DNA of 46,191 nt. Source: an uncultured Parabacteroides sp. (GTDB lineage Bacteria; Bacteroidota; Bacteroidia; Bacteroidales; Tannerellaceae). The stretch is taken from contig CAKUZF010000019.1 in the NCBI GenBank assembly GCA_934718155.1, positions 1 to 46,191 on the forward strand, read 5' to 3'. A program made the position numbers and the translations under genes. Positions 32,177-39,918 of the stretch are shown here, piece after piece; within the stretch, counting starts at the first letter, position 1, and each line of letters starts with the position of its first letter. Below the pieces are notes generated by a model. That model had not been told where the DNA came from, did not search any database, and saw nothing but the letters and a program-made list of their open reading frames with translations.

Positions 32177-32988
32177 TCTTTTTTTAACGGAACGATAAAC
32201 GCTTTTATTGCTTTTAATGCCAAAAACACGACCACTAAAAAGAGGATGATGAAGGCCCCCGAGGGCACATTCAGGTAGTAGGAGAGCAGCAGGCCGCTGA
32301 TGCACCCCGTGAACCCGATGAGTATGCTGCCCCAAAGAATCTTCTTGAAGTCGGACGTGAAGAGGTTCATGGTGATCTGCGGAAGCGTCAGTAGGCTCAT
32401 CAGCAGCATGATGCCCACCATGCGGATGGAGAGCACGATGGTGGTGGCGACGCAGCACATCAAGGCATACTCGATGAACTTGACAGGCAGGCCTTGGGTC
32501 TGCGCGAAATCACGGTCGAACGCCACATAGACAATCTCTCGCAGGAAGAGCAGAAACAGCGCGCTGAGGCCCACCACCAAGGCCAGCATGGCCCAGAGGT
32601 CGGCGGTCGTAATGGTCAGGATGTTGCCAAAGAGATAGGCCGAGAGGTTGGGCGCGTAGCCCGGCGTAAGGAAGATGAAGATCACACCCAGCGCCATGCC
32701 CAACGACCACACGCCGGCAATGGCGGAGTCTTCGCGCACATCCTGGCTTTTGCTGACCCATTCCACGCCGAAGGCCGAGAGGATGGCGAAGGCAAGCGCC
32801 ATCCAGATGGGGTTGACGCCCAGGTAGAAGCCCAATCCCAAGCCGCCAAACGAGGCGTGGGTGATGCCCCCGCTGATGAATACCAGTCGGCGGGCCACGA
32901 TGTAGGTGCCGACTATGCCGCAGGCAGTGGCCGTCAGCAAGCTGCCCCACAGGGCATGTTGAAAGAACGTGTATTGTAGAAGGTCCAT
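32173..32988 (-). CDS. Metal ABC transporter permease (ZnuB/MntB-like)
   Basis: The 271-residue integral membrane protein of the ABC-3 family imports zinc, manganese or iron across the inner membrane. The N-terminal sequence MDLLQYTFFQHALWGSLL and the motif VFISGGITHASFGGLGLG are characteristic, with about eight hydrophobic segments. The ATG at 32988 is chosen; the upstream open frame to 33096 is out of family. No ATPase or metal-binding protein gene is next to it, so its partners must be encoded elsewhere. It is translationally coupled to the SprE/PorW-like gene (4-bp overlap) and follows the CCxxHxxC gene by 14 bp. Confidence 0.88.
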   Translation of the reverse strand: MDLLQYTFFQHALWGSLLTATACGIVGTYIVARRLVFISGGITHASFGGLGLGFYLGVNPIWMALAFAILSAFGVEWVSKSQDVREDSAIAGVWSLGMALGVIFIFLTPGYAPNLSAYLFGNILTITTADLWAMLALVVGLSALFLLFLREIVYVAFDRDFAQTQGLPVKFIEYALMCCVATTIVLSIRMVGIMLLMSLLTLPQITMNLFTSDFKKILWGSILIGFTGCISGLLLSYYLNVPSGAFIILFLVVVFLALKAIKAFIVPLKKE

Positions 32989-33002
32989 GCTGAAGATCGG
33001 TT

Positions 33003-33437
33003 TTAGTGCATGCGTCGTTCGCCCACGATCAAGAACGCCTCGTCTTTGATCGCGTCGGGCAGGTTGATGCCTCTCAGTTGCAAGCTGCGCAGCCATCCCG
33101 CCACCTCTACCTCTTGCAGCGTGTAGAGCACTTCGCTGAACTCCTCGATCGCCGCTTCGTCGTAGGCGTCGGCCTCTACCCCTTGGTAGCGATCCAGCTC
33201 CTCGTCGTTGTAATACTCAATCTCTTTGCTGACCGCCGCCAAGAGGCTGTCGCGCTCGCAAGTCTCGTGCTGGCCACAGCACTCCTCTTGGATCTCTTGC
33301 GGCTCGGGAATGGCGTCGATCTCGCCCCGCTCCAGCTGACGCTGCAACTTGCGGTTGCGGACGACACCCGCTATGGCCGCCGCTACCCCTAAGAGTAGCA
33401 AACTAAGCAGAATATACCACATAATAGTCAAATTCAT
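33003..33437 (-). CDS. Membrane-anchored protein with CCxxHxxC motif, function unknown
   Basis: The 144-residue protein has one N-terminal transmembrane segment (WYILLSLLLLGVAAAIAGVV, about residues 7-26) followed by an acidic soluble part. The segment ECCGQHETCERD puts C53, C54, H57 and C60 in a possible metal-binding cluster. The C-terminal ~80 residues (YYNDEELDRYQGVEADAYDEAAIEEFSEVLYTLQ) look helical. I know it as a conserved neighbour of aroA and the metal permease in Bacteroidales but cannot name a function. Its ATG overlaps the aroA stop (4 bp). An alternative start at M6 is possible. Confidence 0.75.
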   Translation of the reverse strand: MNLTIMWYILLSLLLLGVAAAIAGVVRNRKLQRQLERGEIDAIPEPQEIQEECCGQHETCERDSLLAAVSKEIEYYNDEELDRYQGVEADAYDEAAIEEFSEVLYTLQEVEVAGWLRSLQLRGINLPDAIKDEAFLIVGERRMH

Positions 33438-34678
33438 CTTCTTGCTTCTTCCATTTCGTCTACTTCAAAACCTGCCGCACGAAGGTCGTCCCAATAGTGC
33501 GGATAACTCTTGCTGACCACTTGCGGATGGGCAATCTCGATGCCCTCGGGGCGCACCAGGGCGGCCGGAGCGAACGAGAGCGCCATGCGGTGGTCTTCGT
33601 AGGTGGCGATCACGGGGTGCGCCTCGGGGTCACAGCGCTCGCCGTCCCAGCTGAGTATGCTGTCTTGCTCGTCGTGGAGCACGTAGCCCAGCTTGAGCAG
33701 CTCGTTTTTCAACGCCTCGATGCGGTCGGTCTCCTTGATCTTCAGCGATTGCAAACCGGTGAAGCGGAAGGGCACATTCAGCAACGCGCAGGTGACGACA
33801 AACGTTTGTGCCAGGTCGGGCTCGTTGACGAAGTCGTAGTCTAACCGCTGGCAGCGCTTCCCGTTGTGGCGCAAACGCACGCCCCGCTCGGTGAAAAGCG
33901 TCTCTACGCCCAGCTGACTGAACAGCTTCGCTCCTGCGGCGTCGCCCTGAAGGCTCTGTTCGAACAGTCCGAGCAGCTCGATCTCTGCCGAGGGCGAGAG
34001 GGCCATGATCTGATACCAATAGGAGGCGGCGCTCCAGTCGGACTCCACCGTGAATCGGACGGGCTGGTAGCGCTGCGGCCAAACCTTGATGGTGTGGTCT
34101 GCCCAGGTGGATTGCACCCCGAACTGCCTCATTAGCTGCAGGGTGATGTGGATGTAGGGGCGCGACACGATCTCGCCCACGAGATGCAGCGTCACCCCTT
34201 GCCGCATGAAAGGCGCGATCATGAGGAGGGCCGAGATGTATTGCGAGCTGACGTCTCCCGGCAGGGAGATCTCGCCCCCTCGCAAGGGGCAGCCCGCGAT
34301 GCGCAGCGGAGGGAAGCCCTCCTTCTCGATATACTCAATATGCGCTCCCAAGGCGTTCAAGGCCTCTACCAGCACTTTGATGGGCCGGTTCTTCATGCGT
34401 GCGGAGCCGGTAATCGTCCATTGGCCCTCACGCTGGGCGAGGAAGGCCGTCAGGAAGCGCATGGTTGTGCCCGCTGCGCCCACGTTGAAGTCGCATCCTT
34501 CGGAGCGAAGCGCATTCACCATCAGGTTGGTGTCGTCGCAGTCGGAAAGGTTCGTCACGCCAAAGGAGCTATTGCTCAACGCATTCAATATCAAGGCGCG
34601 GTTGCTGATGCTTTTTGAAGAGGGAAGCTTTACCGAGGCTTTGATTGCCCCACGGGGTGCCTTTATTCGATCATTCAT
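33434..34678 (-). CDS. aroA: 3-phosphoshikimate 1-carboxyvinyltransferase (EPSP synthase)
   Basis: The 414-residue enzyme joins shikimate-3-phosphate and phosphoenolpyruvate to form EPSP, the sixth step of the shikimate pathway. Family segments are clear: LPSSKSISNRALILNALS near the N-terminus, GAAGTTMRFLTAFLA (PEP-binding loop), ISLPGDVSSQYISALLM, IKETDRIEALKNELLKLG and TYEDHRMALSFA. The start at 34678 is chosen over an in-frame ATG at 34696, because the promoter -7 box at 34708-34715 would leave only a few leader bases for the longer form. It is the first gene of an overlapping operon with the CCxxHxxC protein, metal permease and SprE/PorW-like lipoprotein. Confidence 0.96.
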   Translation of the reverse strand: MNDRIKAPRGAIKASVKLPSSKSISNRALILNALSNSSFGVTNLSDCDDTNLMVNALRSEGCDFNVGAAGTTMRFLTAFLAQREGQWTITGSARMKNRPIKVLVEALNALGAHIEYIEKEGFPPLRIAGCPLRGGEISLPGDVSSQYISALLMIAPFMRQGVTLHLVGEIVSRPYIHITLQLMRQFGVQSTWADHTIKVWPQRYQPVRFTVESDWSAASYWYQIMALSPSAEIELLGLFEQSLQGDAAGAKLFSQLGVETLFTERGVRLRHNGKRCQRLDYDFVNEPDLAQTFVVTCALLNVPFRFTGLQSLKIKETDRIEALKNELLKLGYVLHDEQDSILSWDGERCDPEAHPVIATYEDHRMALSFAPAALVRPEGIEIAHPQVVSKSYPHYWDDLRAAGFEVDEMEEARR

Positions 34679-34707
34679 ATTGTTCGTCTTTTTCAAGAAT
34701 CAGAACG

Positions 34708-34715
34708 CAAAAGTA
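34708..34715 (-). promoter_or_regulatory. -7 box of the aroA operon promoter
   Basis: The minus strand reads TACTTTTG, an exact TAnnTTTG match. Transcription would begin near 34701, just downstream of the esterase stop codon and ~23 nt before the preferred aroA ATG. This position decides between the two candidate start codons. Confidence 0.65.
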
Positions 34716-34726
34716 GGAAAAAAGCC

Positions 34727-35539
34727 TTATTTTTTCAAGAAATGCTTCTGAAAGAACAGGATCTGATAGTCTATTGCGTTTCTCCAATAGGTGCGGTTGT
34801 GTGCGCCGGGGCGGGTGATGAAGTCGTGATCGATGCCCTGCTTGAGCAATGCCTTATGGATGTTCTGGTTTACTTCGAGGAAGAAATCGTCTTCGCCGCA
34901 GTCGATGATCAGGGCCAGCTGCCCTTTCTGGAGCGTAGGCACCAGGTTGATCACGGTGTGGCTCTCCCAGTTCTCGCGATGGCTCTCTTGGTCGCCCAGC
35001 TGGGTGCTAATCTCCCAGTTCTTCGGGAAGGGGCGGATGTCGAGGCCGCCGCTGGTGCTGCCCGCCGCTCCAAACACGTCGCTATGGCGAATGGCGTTCC
35101 ACAGGGCGCCGTGGCCGCCCATGCTCAGGCCGGTGATGGCCCTGCCGTCGCGGTTGGCAATGGTTGAATAGTGGGAGTCGATGTAAGAGACCAGTTCTTT
35201 GGAGATGAAGTCTTCGTAGCGCACGTCGGCCTGCATCGGGCTGTTCCAATACCAGCTTTTCTTGCCGTCGGGGCAAACGAAGATGATCCCCTTCTCGTCG
35301 GCAATCTGCGGCAGGTCGGGCTTAATCTCGATCCATCCGTTTTGATTGTCGCTATAGCCATGCAGCAGGTAAATGACGGGGCAGGGCTTCGTGGCAGCCT
35401 GGTCGGGGGCGACCACCACCACCTTCACCTCTTTGTTCATACCCGCACTCTTCACTTGAATGCTATCTACCTTGGCGGCTTCGACCGCCCAGGGCAGGAG
35501 CGCGATCAACGCTACGGCCCAAAGTCTGCAATTTCTCAT
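34727..35539 (-). CDS. Secreted alpha/beta-hydrolase esterase (XynC/FrmB-like)
   Basis: The 270-residue protein has a signal peptide (MRNCRLWAVALIALLPWAVEA) and one esterase D-type alpha/beta-hydrolase domain. The oxyanion region LLHGYSDNQNGW (around H60-G61), nucleophile elbow GLSMGG with S139, an acidic residue in IIDCGEDDFFLE and H247 near the C-terminus (PGAHNRTYW) form a plausible catalytic triad. Related secreted enzymes remove acyl groups from carbohydrates, for example acetyl-xylan or feruloyl esterases; the substrate here is not determinable. It has its own promoter at 35573-35580. Confidence 0.88.
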   Translation of the reverse strand: MRNCRLWAVALIALLPWAVEAAKVDSIQVKSAGMNKEVKVVVVAPDQAATKPCPVIYLLHGYSDNQNGWIEIKPDLPQIADEKGIIFVCPDGKKSWYWNSPMQADVRYEDFISKELVSYIDSHYSTIANRDGRAITGLSMGGHGALWNAIRHSDVFGAAGSTSGGLDIRPFPKNWEISTQLGDQESHRENWESHTVINLVPTLQKGQLALIIDCGEDDFFLEVNQNIHKALLKQGIDHDFITRPGAHNRTYWRNAIDYQILFFQKHFLKK

Positions 35540-35572
35540 GTCGCTTGTTTATTTACCGATATTAGTTGCAGG

Positions 35573-35580
35573 CAAAGGTA
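35573..35580 (-). promoter_or_regulatory. -7 box of the esterase promoter
   Basis: The minus strand reads TACCTTTG (exact TAnnTTTG) about 33 bp before the esterase ATG. A TTG at 35597-35595 is nearer than the usual -33 spacing. Confidence 0.55.
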
Positions 35581-35640
35581 CGCATTCTGTTTTTCAATAG
35601 CCGCTTTCGAAGGGCTATATTTCCCCTTGGCGGGTAGGGG

Positions 35641-35853
35641 TCAGTAACAGAGGATGGCCAATGTGCCGCAAGCGACCAGTCCCAGCCCCAGGAGCACATA
35701 GAAAACGCGGGCGCCCTTGCGCCCGAACCAGCGGACGAAGGTCTGTGCGCCGCTCGTCTGGAAATACCATTCCAGGTCGAGCAGGGCTGCGACCATCGAG
35801 AAGACACCTAAGCCGATGAAGAGGGCGAAGATGAAGTATTCGGAAGGCGTCAT
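35641..35853 (-). CDS. Small two-span membrane protein, Imm17-like
   Basis: The 70-residue protein has two hydrophobic segments (YFIFALFIGLGVFSMVAALL and VFYVLLGLGLVACGTLAIL) joined by a polar loop containing WYFQTSGAQTFVRWFGRKGA. It matches my memory of the Imm17 (immunity protein 17) family of small membrane proteins, but no toxin gene is visible nearby. It starts 3 bp after tsaE and is probably co-transcribed with porX-tsaE. In this housekeeping context an immunity role is doubtful; a general membrane function is equally possible. Confidence 0.65.
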   Translation of the reverse strand: MTPSEYFIFALFIGLGVFSMVAALLDLEWYFQTSGAQTFVRWFGRKGARVFYVLLGLGLVACGTLAILCY

Positions 35854-35856
35854 GGC

Positions 35857-36276
35857 TTAGTCTACCTCTACGGTTCGTGAACCATCGGCGTTCTCGGCGA
35901 TGCGAACGTTCACCACGTCGCCGGGCAGCAACTCGTCGATCTTCTCTGGCCATTCGATGAAGCAGAGCGCTCCACTGTAGAAGTAGTCTTCCGTGCCGAT
36001 GTCTTCGGCCTCGCTCAGCTTGTTGATGCGATAGAAGTCGAAGTGATAGATTAGCTCGCCCGTTGTTTCGCTGCGATACTCATTGACGATGGCGAACGTC
36101 GGGCTGTTGATCACATCCTCTACGCCCAGCTCCTCGCAGAGGGCTTTGATGAAGGTGGTCTTTCCGGCACCCATAGCGCCATAGAAAGCAAACACGGTGC
36201 GATCGTCCATCGCTGCGATAAAGGCTTTCGCCGCCTCGCGGATTGTCTCTAAACTCTTGATTTGAATGGTTTGCAT
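35857..36276 (-). CDS. tsaE: tRNA threonylcarbamoyladenosine biosynthesis ATPase TsaE
   Basis: The 139-residue ATPase acts with TsaB and TsaD in forming t6A37 on tRNAs that read ANN codons. It has a Walker A motif GAMGAGKTT at residues 33-41, the family segment INSPTFAIVNEY and the late FIEWPEKI. It lies 22 bp after porX and 3 bp before the Imm17-like gene. Confidence 0.95.
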   Translation of the reverse strand: MQTIQIKSLETIREAAKAFIAAMDDRTVFAFYGAMGAGKTTFIKALCEELGVEDVINSPTFAIVNEYRSETTGELIYHFDFYRINKLSEAEDIGTEDYFYSGALCFIEWPEKIDELLPGDVVNVRIAENADGSRTVEVD

Positions 36277-36298
36277 AGTTGTTATCTTGTCTATTTCT

Positions 36299-37849
36299 TT
36301 ATTTCGGATTGAGCGTGATAAACGGAATCAACATCTCCTCCATCGAGATGCCTCCATGCTGGAAGGTGTTGCGATAGTAGGAGACGTAATAGTTGTAGTT
36401 GTTGGGATAGGCAAAGAAGTCCTCGCCCGTGGCGAAGATATACTTCGAGCTGAGGTTGGGCGCGGGAAGGCCCACCTTCTGCGGCTCGCGTATCTCGAAC
36501 ACCTCCTTGGGGTTGTAGTTGAGATTCTTGCCTACCTTGTAACGTAAGTTCGTGTTTGTGTTTTTGTCGCCGATCACTTTGAGCGGATCGTTCACACGCA
36601 TCGTGCCATGATCGGTGGTCAGGATCACCTTGGCGCCTCGTTGGGCGATGCGCTTAAACAGCTCCAGCGTGGTTGAATGCTGAAACCACGAGCGTGTCAG
36701 GCTGCGATAGGCCGCCTCGCTCTGTGCCAGTTCGCGAATCATCTTGCTCTCGGTGCGGGCGTGCGAGAGCATATCCACGAAGTTGAGCACGATGACATTC
36801 AGCTGATTCTTGGTCAGCGAGGGAATCATGCCCAACAGCTTCTCGCCATATTGCGAGTCGTGCACCTTATTATAAGAGACCGTGTAGCGTTTGCGAAAAC
36901 GGTCGATCTGGGTCTGGATCAAAGGGGCCTCGTTGAGGTTCTTGCCCTCTTCGCTCTCTTCGTCGACCCACAGGTCGGGAAACATCTGCTCGATTTGGAG
37001 GGGCATCAAGCCCGAGAAGATGGCGTTGCGAGCGTATTGGGTGGCCGTCGGGAGAATGCTGTAATAGAGGTTCTCGTCGAACGTGAAATACTCGGCCAAC
37101 AGATCTTTCACCACGCGCCATTGATCGAGGCGGAAGTTGTCGATCAGCACAAAGAAGACCTTCTCTCCTTCGTCTAAGAGCGGGAACACCTTCTTCTTGA
37201 AGAGGTCGGGGCTCATCAACGGGCGGTCTTCGGGATGCTGTATCCAATGGATGTAGTTACGCTTGATGAATTTGGCGAAGGCGTTGTTGGCCTCCAGCTT
37301 CTGCATGCGCAGCATGTCGGTCATGGCCACCTGGCTGCTCTCCAGCTCCAGCTCCCAGTAGATGAGTTTCTTATAGACCTCCATCCAGTCGTCGGTCGTG
37401 AGCGAGTCGTTGATCTGCATGCCGATCCGACCGAACTCTTGCTGATAGCCTACGGTGGTGGTCTGCGAGATAATGACGTTCTTATGAACGTTCTTTTTGA
37501 TGGATAGAAGCAGTTGGTTGGGATTGACCGGCTTTATCAGATAGTCGGCGATCTTGTTGCCGATGGCTTGATTCATGATGCTCTCCTCCTCGCTCTTCGT
37601 CACCATCACGACGGGCACGTTGGGGTCGATCTCTTTGATCAAAGCGAGTGTTTCCAGCCCGGTCAGTCCGGGCATATTCTCGTCGAGGAAGATGATGTCG
37701 AACGACTGCTCCTTGCAGCAATCGATCGCATCTTGCCCGCTGACAACGGGGACAACCTCGTAGCCTTTGTCTTGTAAAAAGAAAATGTGTGGCTTCAGGA
37801 GATCGATCTCGTCGTCTGCCCACAGTACCCTGTCAACCTTCGCTGCCAT
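36299..37849 (-). CDS. porX: PorX-type response regulator with PglZ domain
   Basis: The 516-residue protein has an N-terminal receiver domain (about 1-120), with the acidic pair D12/D13, the phospho-acceptor D56 (FLDENMPG), T84 and K106. It is followed by a helical linker and a C-terminal alkaline-phosphatase-like PglZ domain (VFFVLIDNFRLDQWR, ILTTDHGTMRV). This is the layout of PorX, which with the PorY kinase controls type IX secretion in Porphyromonas and hydrolyses phospho-oligonucleotides in vitro. Together with the SprE/PorW-like gene it suggests T9SS-related control, though PorX homologues also occur where no full T9SS has been shown. It begins a unit with tsaE and the Imm17-like gene; no porY is in the window. 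Confidence 0.92.
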   Translation of the reverse strand: MAAKVDRVLWADDEIDLLKPHIFFLQDKGYEVVPVVSGQDAIDCCKEQSFDIIFLDENMPGLTGLETLALIKEIDPNVPVVMVTKSEEESIMNQAIGNKIADYLIKPVNPNQLLLSIKKNVHKNVIISQTTTVGYQQEFGRIGMQINDSLTTDDWMEVYKKLIYWELELESSQVAMTDMLRMQKLEANNAFAKFIKRNYIHWIQHPEDRPLMSPDLFKKKVFPLLDEGEKVFFVLIDNFRLDQWRVVKDLLAEYFTFDENLYYSILPTATQYARNAIFSGLMPLQIEQMFPDLWVDEESEEGKNLNEAPLIQTQIDRFRKRYTVSYNKVHDSQYGEKLLGMIPSLTKNQLNVIVLNFVDMLSHARTESKMIRELAQSEAAYRSLTRSWFQHSTTLELFKRIAQRGAKVILTTDHGTMRVNDPLKVIGDKNTNTNLRYKVGKNLNYNPKEVFEIREPQKVGLPAPNLSSKYIFATGEDFFAYPNNYNYYVSYYRNTFQHGGISMEEMLIPFITLNPK

Positions 37850-37967
37850 ATCTTGCTCGCTTACTATCTATTCATTCTATATATATAAACAACGTAGCGG
37901 GGATTTGTTTCGTATAAACCGGATTGTTAACATTGTTTTAGAGCCCCAAAGGCGTTGGGACGTGTGC

Positions 37968-38555
37968 TTACTGATAGCGTTTGATCAGGTTCATGAACTC
38001 CTCGCGCTTTTCCGCCTGCTCGAATACCCCGGAGAAGTCGGAAGTGACCGTCAGAGAGTTTTGCTTCTCCACGCCACGCATCTGCATACACATGTGTTGG
38101 GCCTCGATGACCACCATGACACCCGCGGGATCGAGTGTTTTCTGGATGCAATCCTTGATCTGCTTTGTCAGTCGCTCCTGGATCTGCAGGCGACGTGCGA
38201 ACACATCCACCACGCGAGGGATCTTGCTCAGACCCGTGATGTGGTTCTTCGGGATATAGGCAACATGTACCTTGCCAAAGAAGGGAAGCATGTGATGTTC
38301 ACAAAGCGAGTAGAAGTCGATGTCTTTCACGATAACCATCTGCTTGTAGTCCTCCTCCTGGAACATCGCCGAGCGCAGTATGGCCTCGGGATCCTCGTGG
38401 TAGCCTTTCGTGAGAAACTGCATGGCTTTTGCCACACGCTCAGGGGTTTTAAGCAGACCTTCTCGGCTGGCATCCTCGCCCAGCAAACCTAAGATTTCTT
38501 TATAATGCGTAGCTAACGCTGCGCGTGCTTGCAGCACGTCTTCGTTTACTTCCAT
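37968..38555 (-). CDS. folE: GTP cyclohydrolase I
   Basis: The 195-residue enzyme converts GTP to 7,8-dihydroneopterin triphosphate, the entry to folate (or queuosine-type) biosynthesis. The signature SLCEHHMLPFFGKVHVAYIP with the zinc-ligand Cys/His pair is present, as are RLQIQERLTKQI and a late VVIEAQHMCMQMRGVEKQ supplying the second zinc cysteine. It is the last gene of the tpiA-SPOR-folE run, 3 bp after the SPOR gene. Only a weak 5-bp stem (37945-37959) follows it. Confidence 0.96.
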   Translation of the reverse strand: MEVNEDVLQARAALATHYKEILGLLGEDASREGLLKTPERVAKAMQFLTKGYHEDPEAILRSAMFQEEDYKQMVIVKDIDFYSLCEHHMLPFFGKVHVAYIPKNHITGLSKIPRVVDVFARRLQIQERLTKQIKDCIQKTLDPAGVMVVIEAQHMCMQMRGVEKQNSLTVTSDFSGVFEQAEKREEFMNLIKRYQ

Positions 38556-38558
38556 TCT

Positions 38559-39050
38559 TTACTCTTCGTTTAGAGGTATTTTGATCTCTTCTCTGACGAT
38601 ATACATCTCTTTGCCATATTTGGGGAATGCGGCCATCAGTTGTCTCATCATGTGATAGGCCTCCTCGTGCGAACGGAAATCGCCAACGCGCAGTTTCCAG
38701 AAGGGAGCCGTGTAGGAGACATAGGTGGGAATGTCAGGGAATAACTCTTTGATCTCCTTCTCTTTGCTGAATGCTTCGTCTTTGGAGGCCCGTTGGTTAT
38801 TGCCAGAGAATACCTGTGTGCGATAGCCCTGTATCTTCAGATAGGCAACGCTATCCGTCGTCTCTACGTTGGCTCCGGCCATCCGCTCACCTATCAGTTG
38901 CTCGACAGCGGCCGATTGATGCACGATGACTTCGCCCATGCCTGCCTCCTGGCGGCTCAGGGCATCGAAGATGGTGGAACGATTCTGCCCGAACGCATGG
39001 GTCGCAAAAGCGAGGCAGAACAGCAGAACGATACAAGGAAATCTTTTCAT
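38559..39050 (-). CDS. SPOR-domain protein with signal peptide
   Basis: The 163-residue protein has a signal peptide (MKRFPCIVLLFCLAFATHAFGQ). Its C-terminal ~80 residues form a SPOR domain (GYRTQVFSGNNQRASKDEAFSKEKE and the paired FWKLRVGDFRSHEEAYHMMRQL). SPOR domains bind glycan strands of peptidoglycan that lack stem peptides, often at division sites. The start at 39050 precedes the signal; the open frame upstream to 39098 is not signal-like. It lies between tpiA and folE in an order conserved in many Bacteroidales. Confidence 0.88.
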   Translation of the reverse strand: MKRFPCIVLLFCLAFATHAFGQNRSTIFDALSRQEAGMGEVIVHQSAAVEQLIGERMAGANVETTDSVAYLKIQGYRTQVFSGNNQRASKDEAFSKEKEIKELFPDIPTYVSYTAPFWKLRVGDFRSHEEAYHMMRQLMAAFPKYGKEMYIVREEIKIPLNEE

Positions 39051-39125
39051 GTCGGTGTCTATTTTAATCAAAGGGAATGCACCGTTTGACTGGAGCATTC
39101 CCCTTGTGATTCATTTAATTTGCGA

Positions 39126-39887
39126 TTACTTGTCGAAAGCCTCGATAATCGGCATGAACTTCTCTACTGACAGAGAGGCACCACCAATCAGACCACCATC
39201 AACGTTCGGCTTAGCAAACAACTCCTTCGCGTTGCCGCCATTGCAGCTACCGCCATAGAGGATCGTGCAGTTGTCGGCGATCTCGTTGCCATACTTCGCA
39301 GCCAAAGTAGCGCGGATGTGTGCGTGGATCTCCTCAGCCTGCTCAGCCGTAGCTGTCTTGCCTGTGCCGATAGCCCATACCGGCTCGTAAGCCAAGATGA
39401 TCTTGCCGAAGTCCTCGGCAGAGAGGTTGAACAATGAACCCTCAACCTGAGCGTCAACTACCTCGAAGTGCTTGCCAGCCTCGCGCTCTGCCAATACCTC
39501 GCCGATGCAGAAGATAGGAGTCAAACCGTTAGCCAATGCCAACTCCACCTTAGTCTTCAGGATCTCGGGAGTCTCGTGGTAGTATGCACGACGCTCTGAG
39601 TGGCCCAGGATGACATACTTAGCGCCTGTTGAAGCAACCATAGCGGCAGAAACCTCGCCTGTGAAAGCGCCCTTCTCCTTGTCGGCGCAGTTCTCAGCGG
39701 CTACACCGATCTTGTTGGTGTCGATCGCAGCGGCAACGCTTGCCAAGTGAGTGAACGGCGTACCGATGATTACGTCGCAATTCGTAGTCTTATTCTTCAA
39801 GGCCTCGTTCAAGCCTGTTGCCAAAGCCATACCCTCAGCCAGGGTGGTGTTCATTTTCCAGTTGCCTGCAACAATGTTTTTTCTCAT
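39126..39887 (-). CDS. tpiA: Triose-phosphate isomerase
   Basis: The 253-residue glycolytic enzyme interconverts dihydroxyacetone phosphate and glyceraldehyde-3-phosphate. The active-site lysine is in GNWKMN, the catalytic histidine in VILGHSERR and the catalytic glutamate in AYEPVWAIGTG, followed by the phosphate-binding YGGSCNGGN. It would take up the dihydroxyacetone phosphate formed by GlpABC. The coding sequence looks codon-optimised compared with its neighbours, as expected for a glycolytic gene. Confidence 0.98.
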   Translation of the reverse strand: MRKNIVAGNWKMNTTLAEGMALATGLNEALKNKTTNCDVIIGTPFTHLASVAAAIDTNKIGVAAENCADKEKGAFTGEVSAAMVASTGAKYVILGHSERRAYYHETPEILKTKVELALANGLTPIFCIGEVLAEREAGKHFEVVDAQVEGSLFNLSAEDFGKIILAYEPVWAIGTGKTATAEQAEEIHAHIRATLAAKYGNEIADNCTILYGGSCNGGNAKELFAKPNVDGGLIGGASLSVEKFMPIIEAFDK

Positions 39888-39918
39888 AACTTAAAAATTT
39901 AATATGTAAATAATCTGA

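Noticed and set aside
32177..32458. 94-residue N-terminal extension of the SprE/PorW-like protein
   Set aside because: It is His/Arg-rich out-of-frame sequence inside the permease gene; the lipoprotein signal begins at 32176.
32989..33096. 36-residue N-terminal extension of the metal permease
   Set aside because: It overlaps the upstream CCxxHxxC gene out of frame, and the first transmembrane helix of the family starts at the 32988 ATG.
35641..37849. Toxin-immunity or phase-variable cassette around the Imm17-like gene
   Set aside because: All neighbours (esterase, tsaE, porX) are complete chromosomal genes; no toxin, inverted recombination sites or recombinase gene is visible.
37944..37959. 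Terminator after folE
   Set aside because: The stem is only about 5 bp and no T-run follows on the minus strand.
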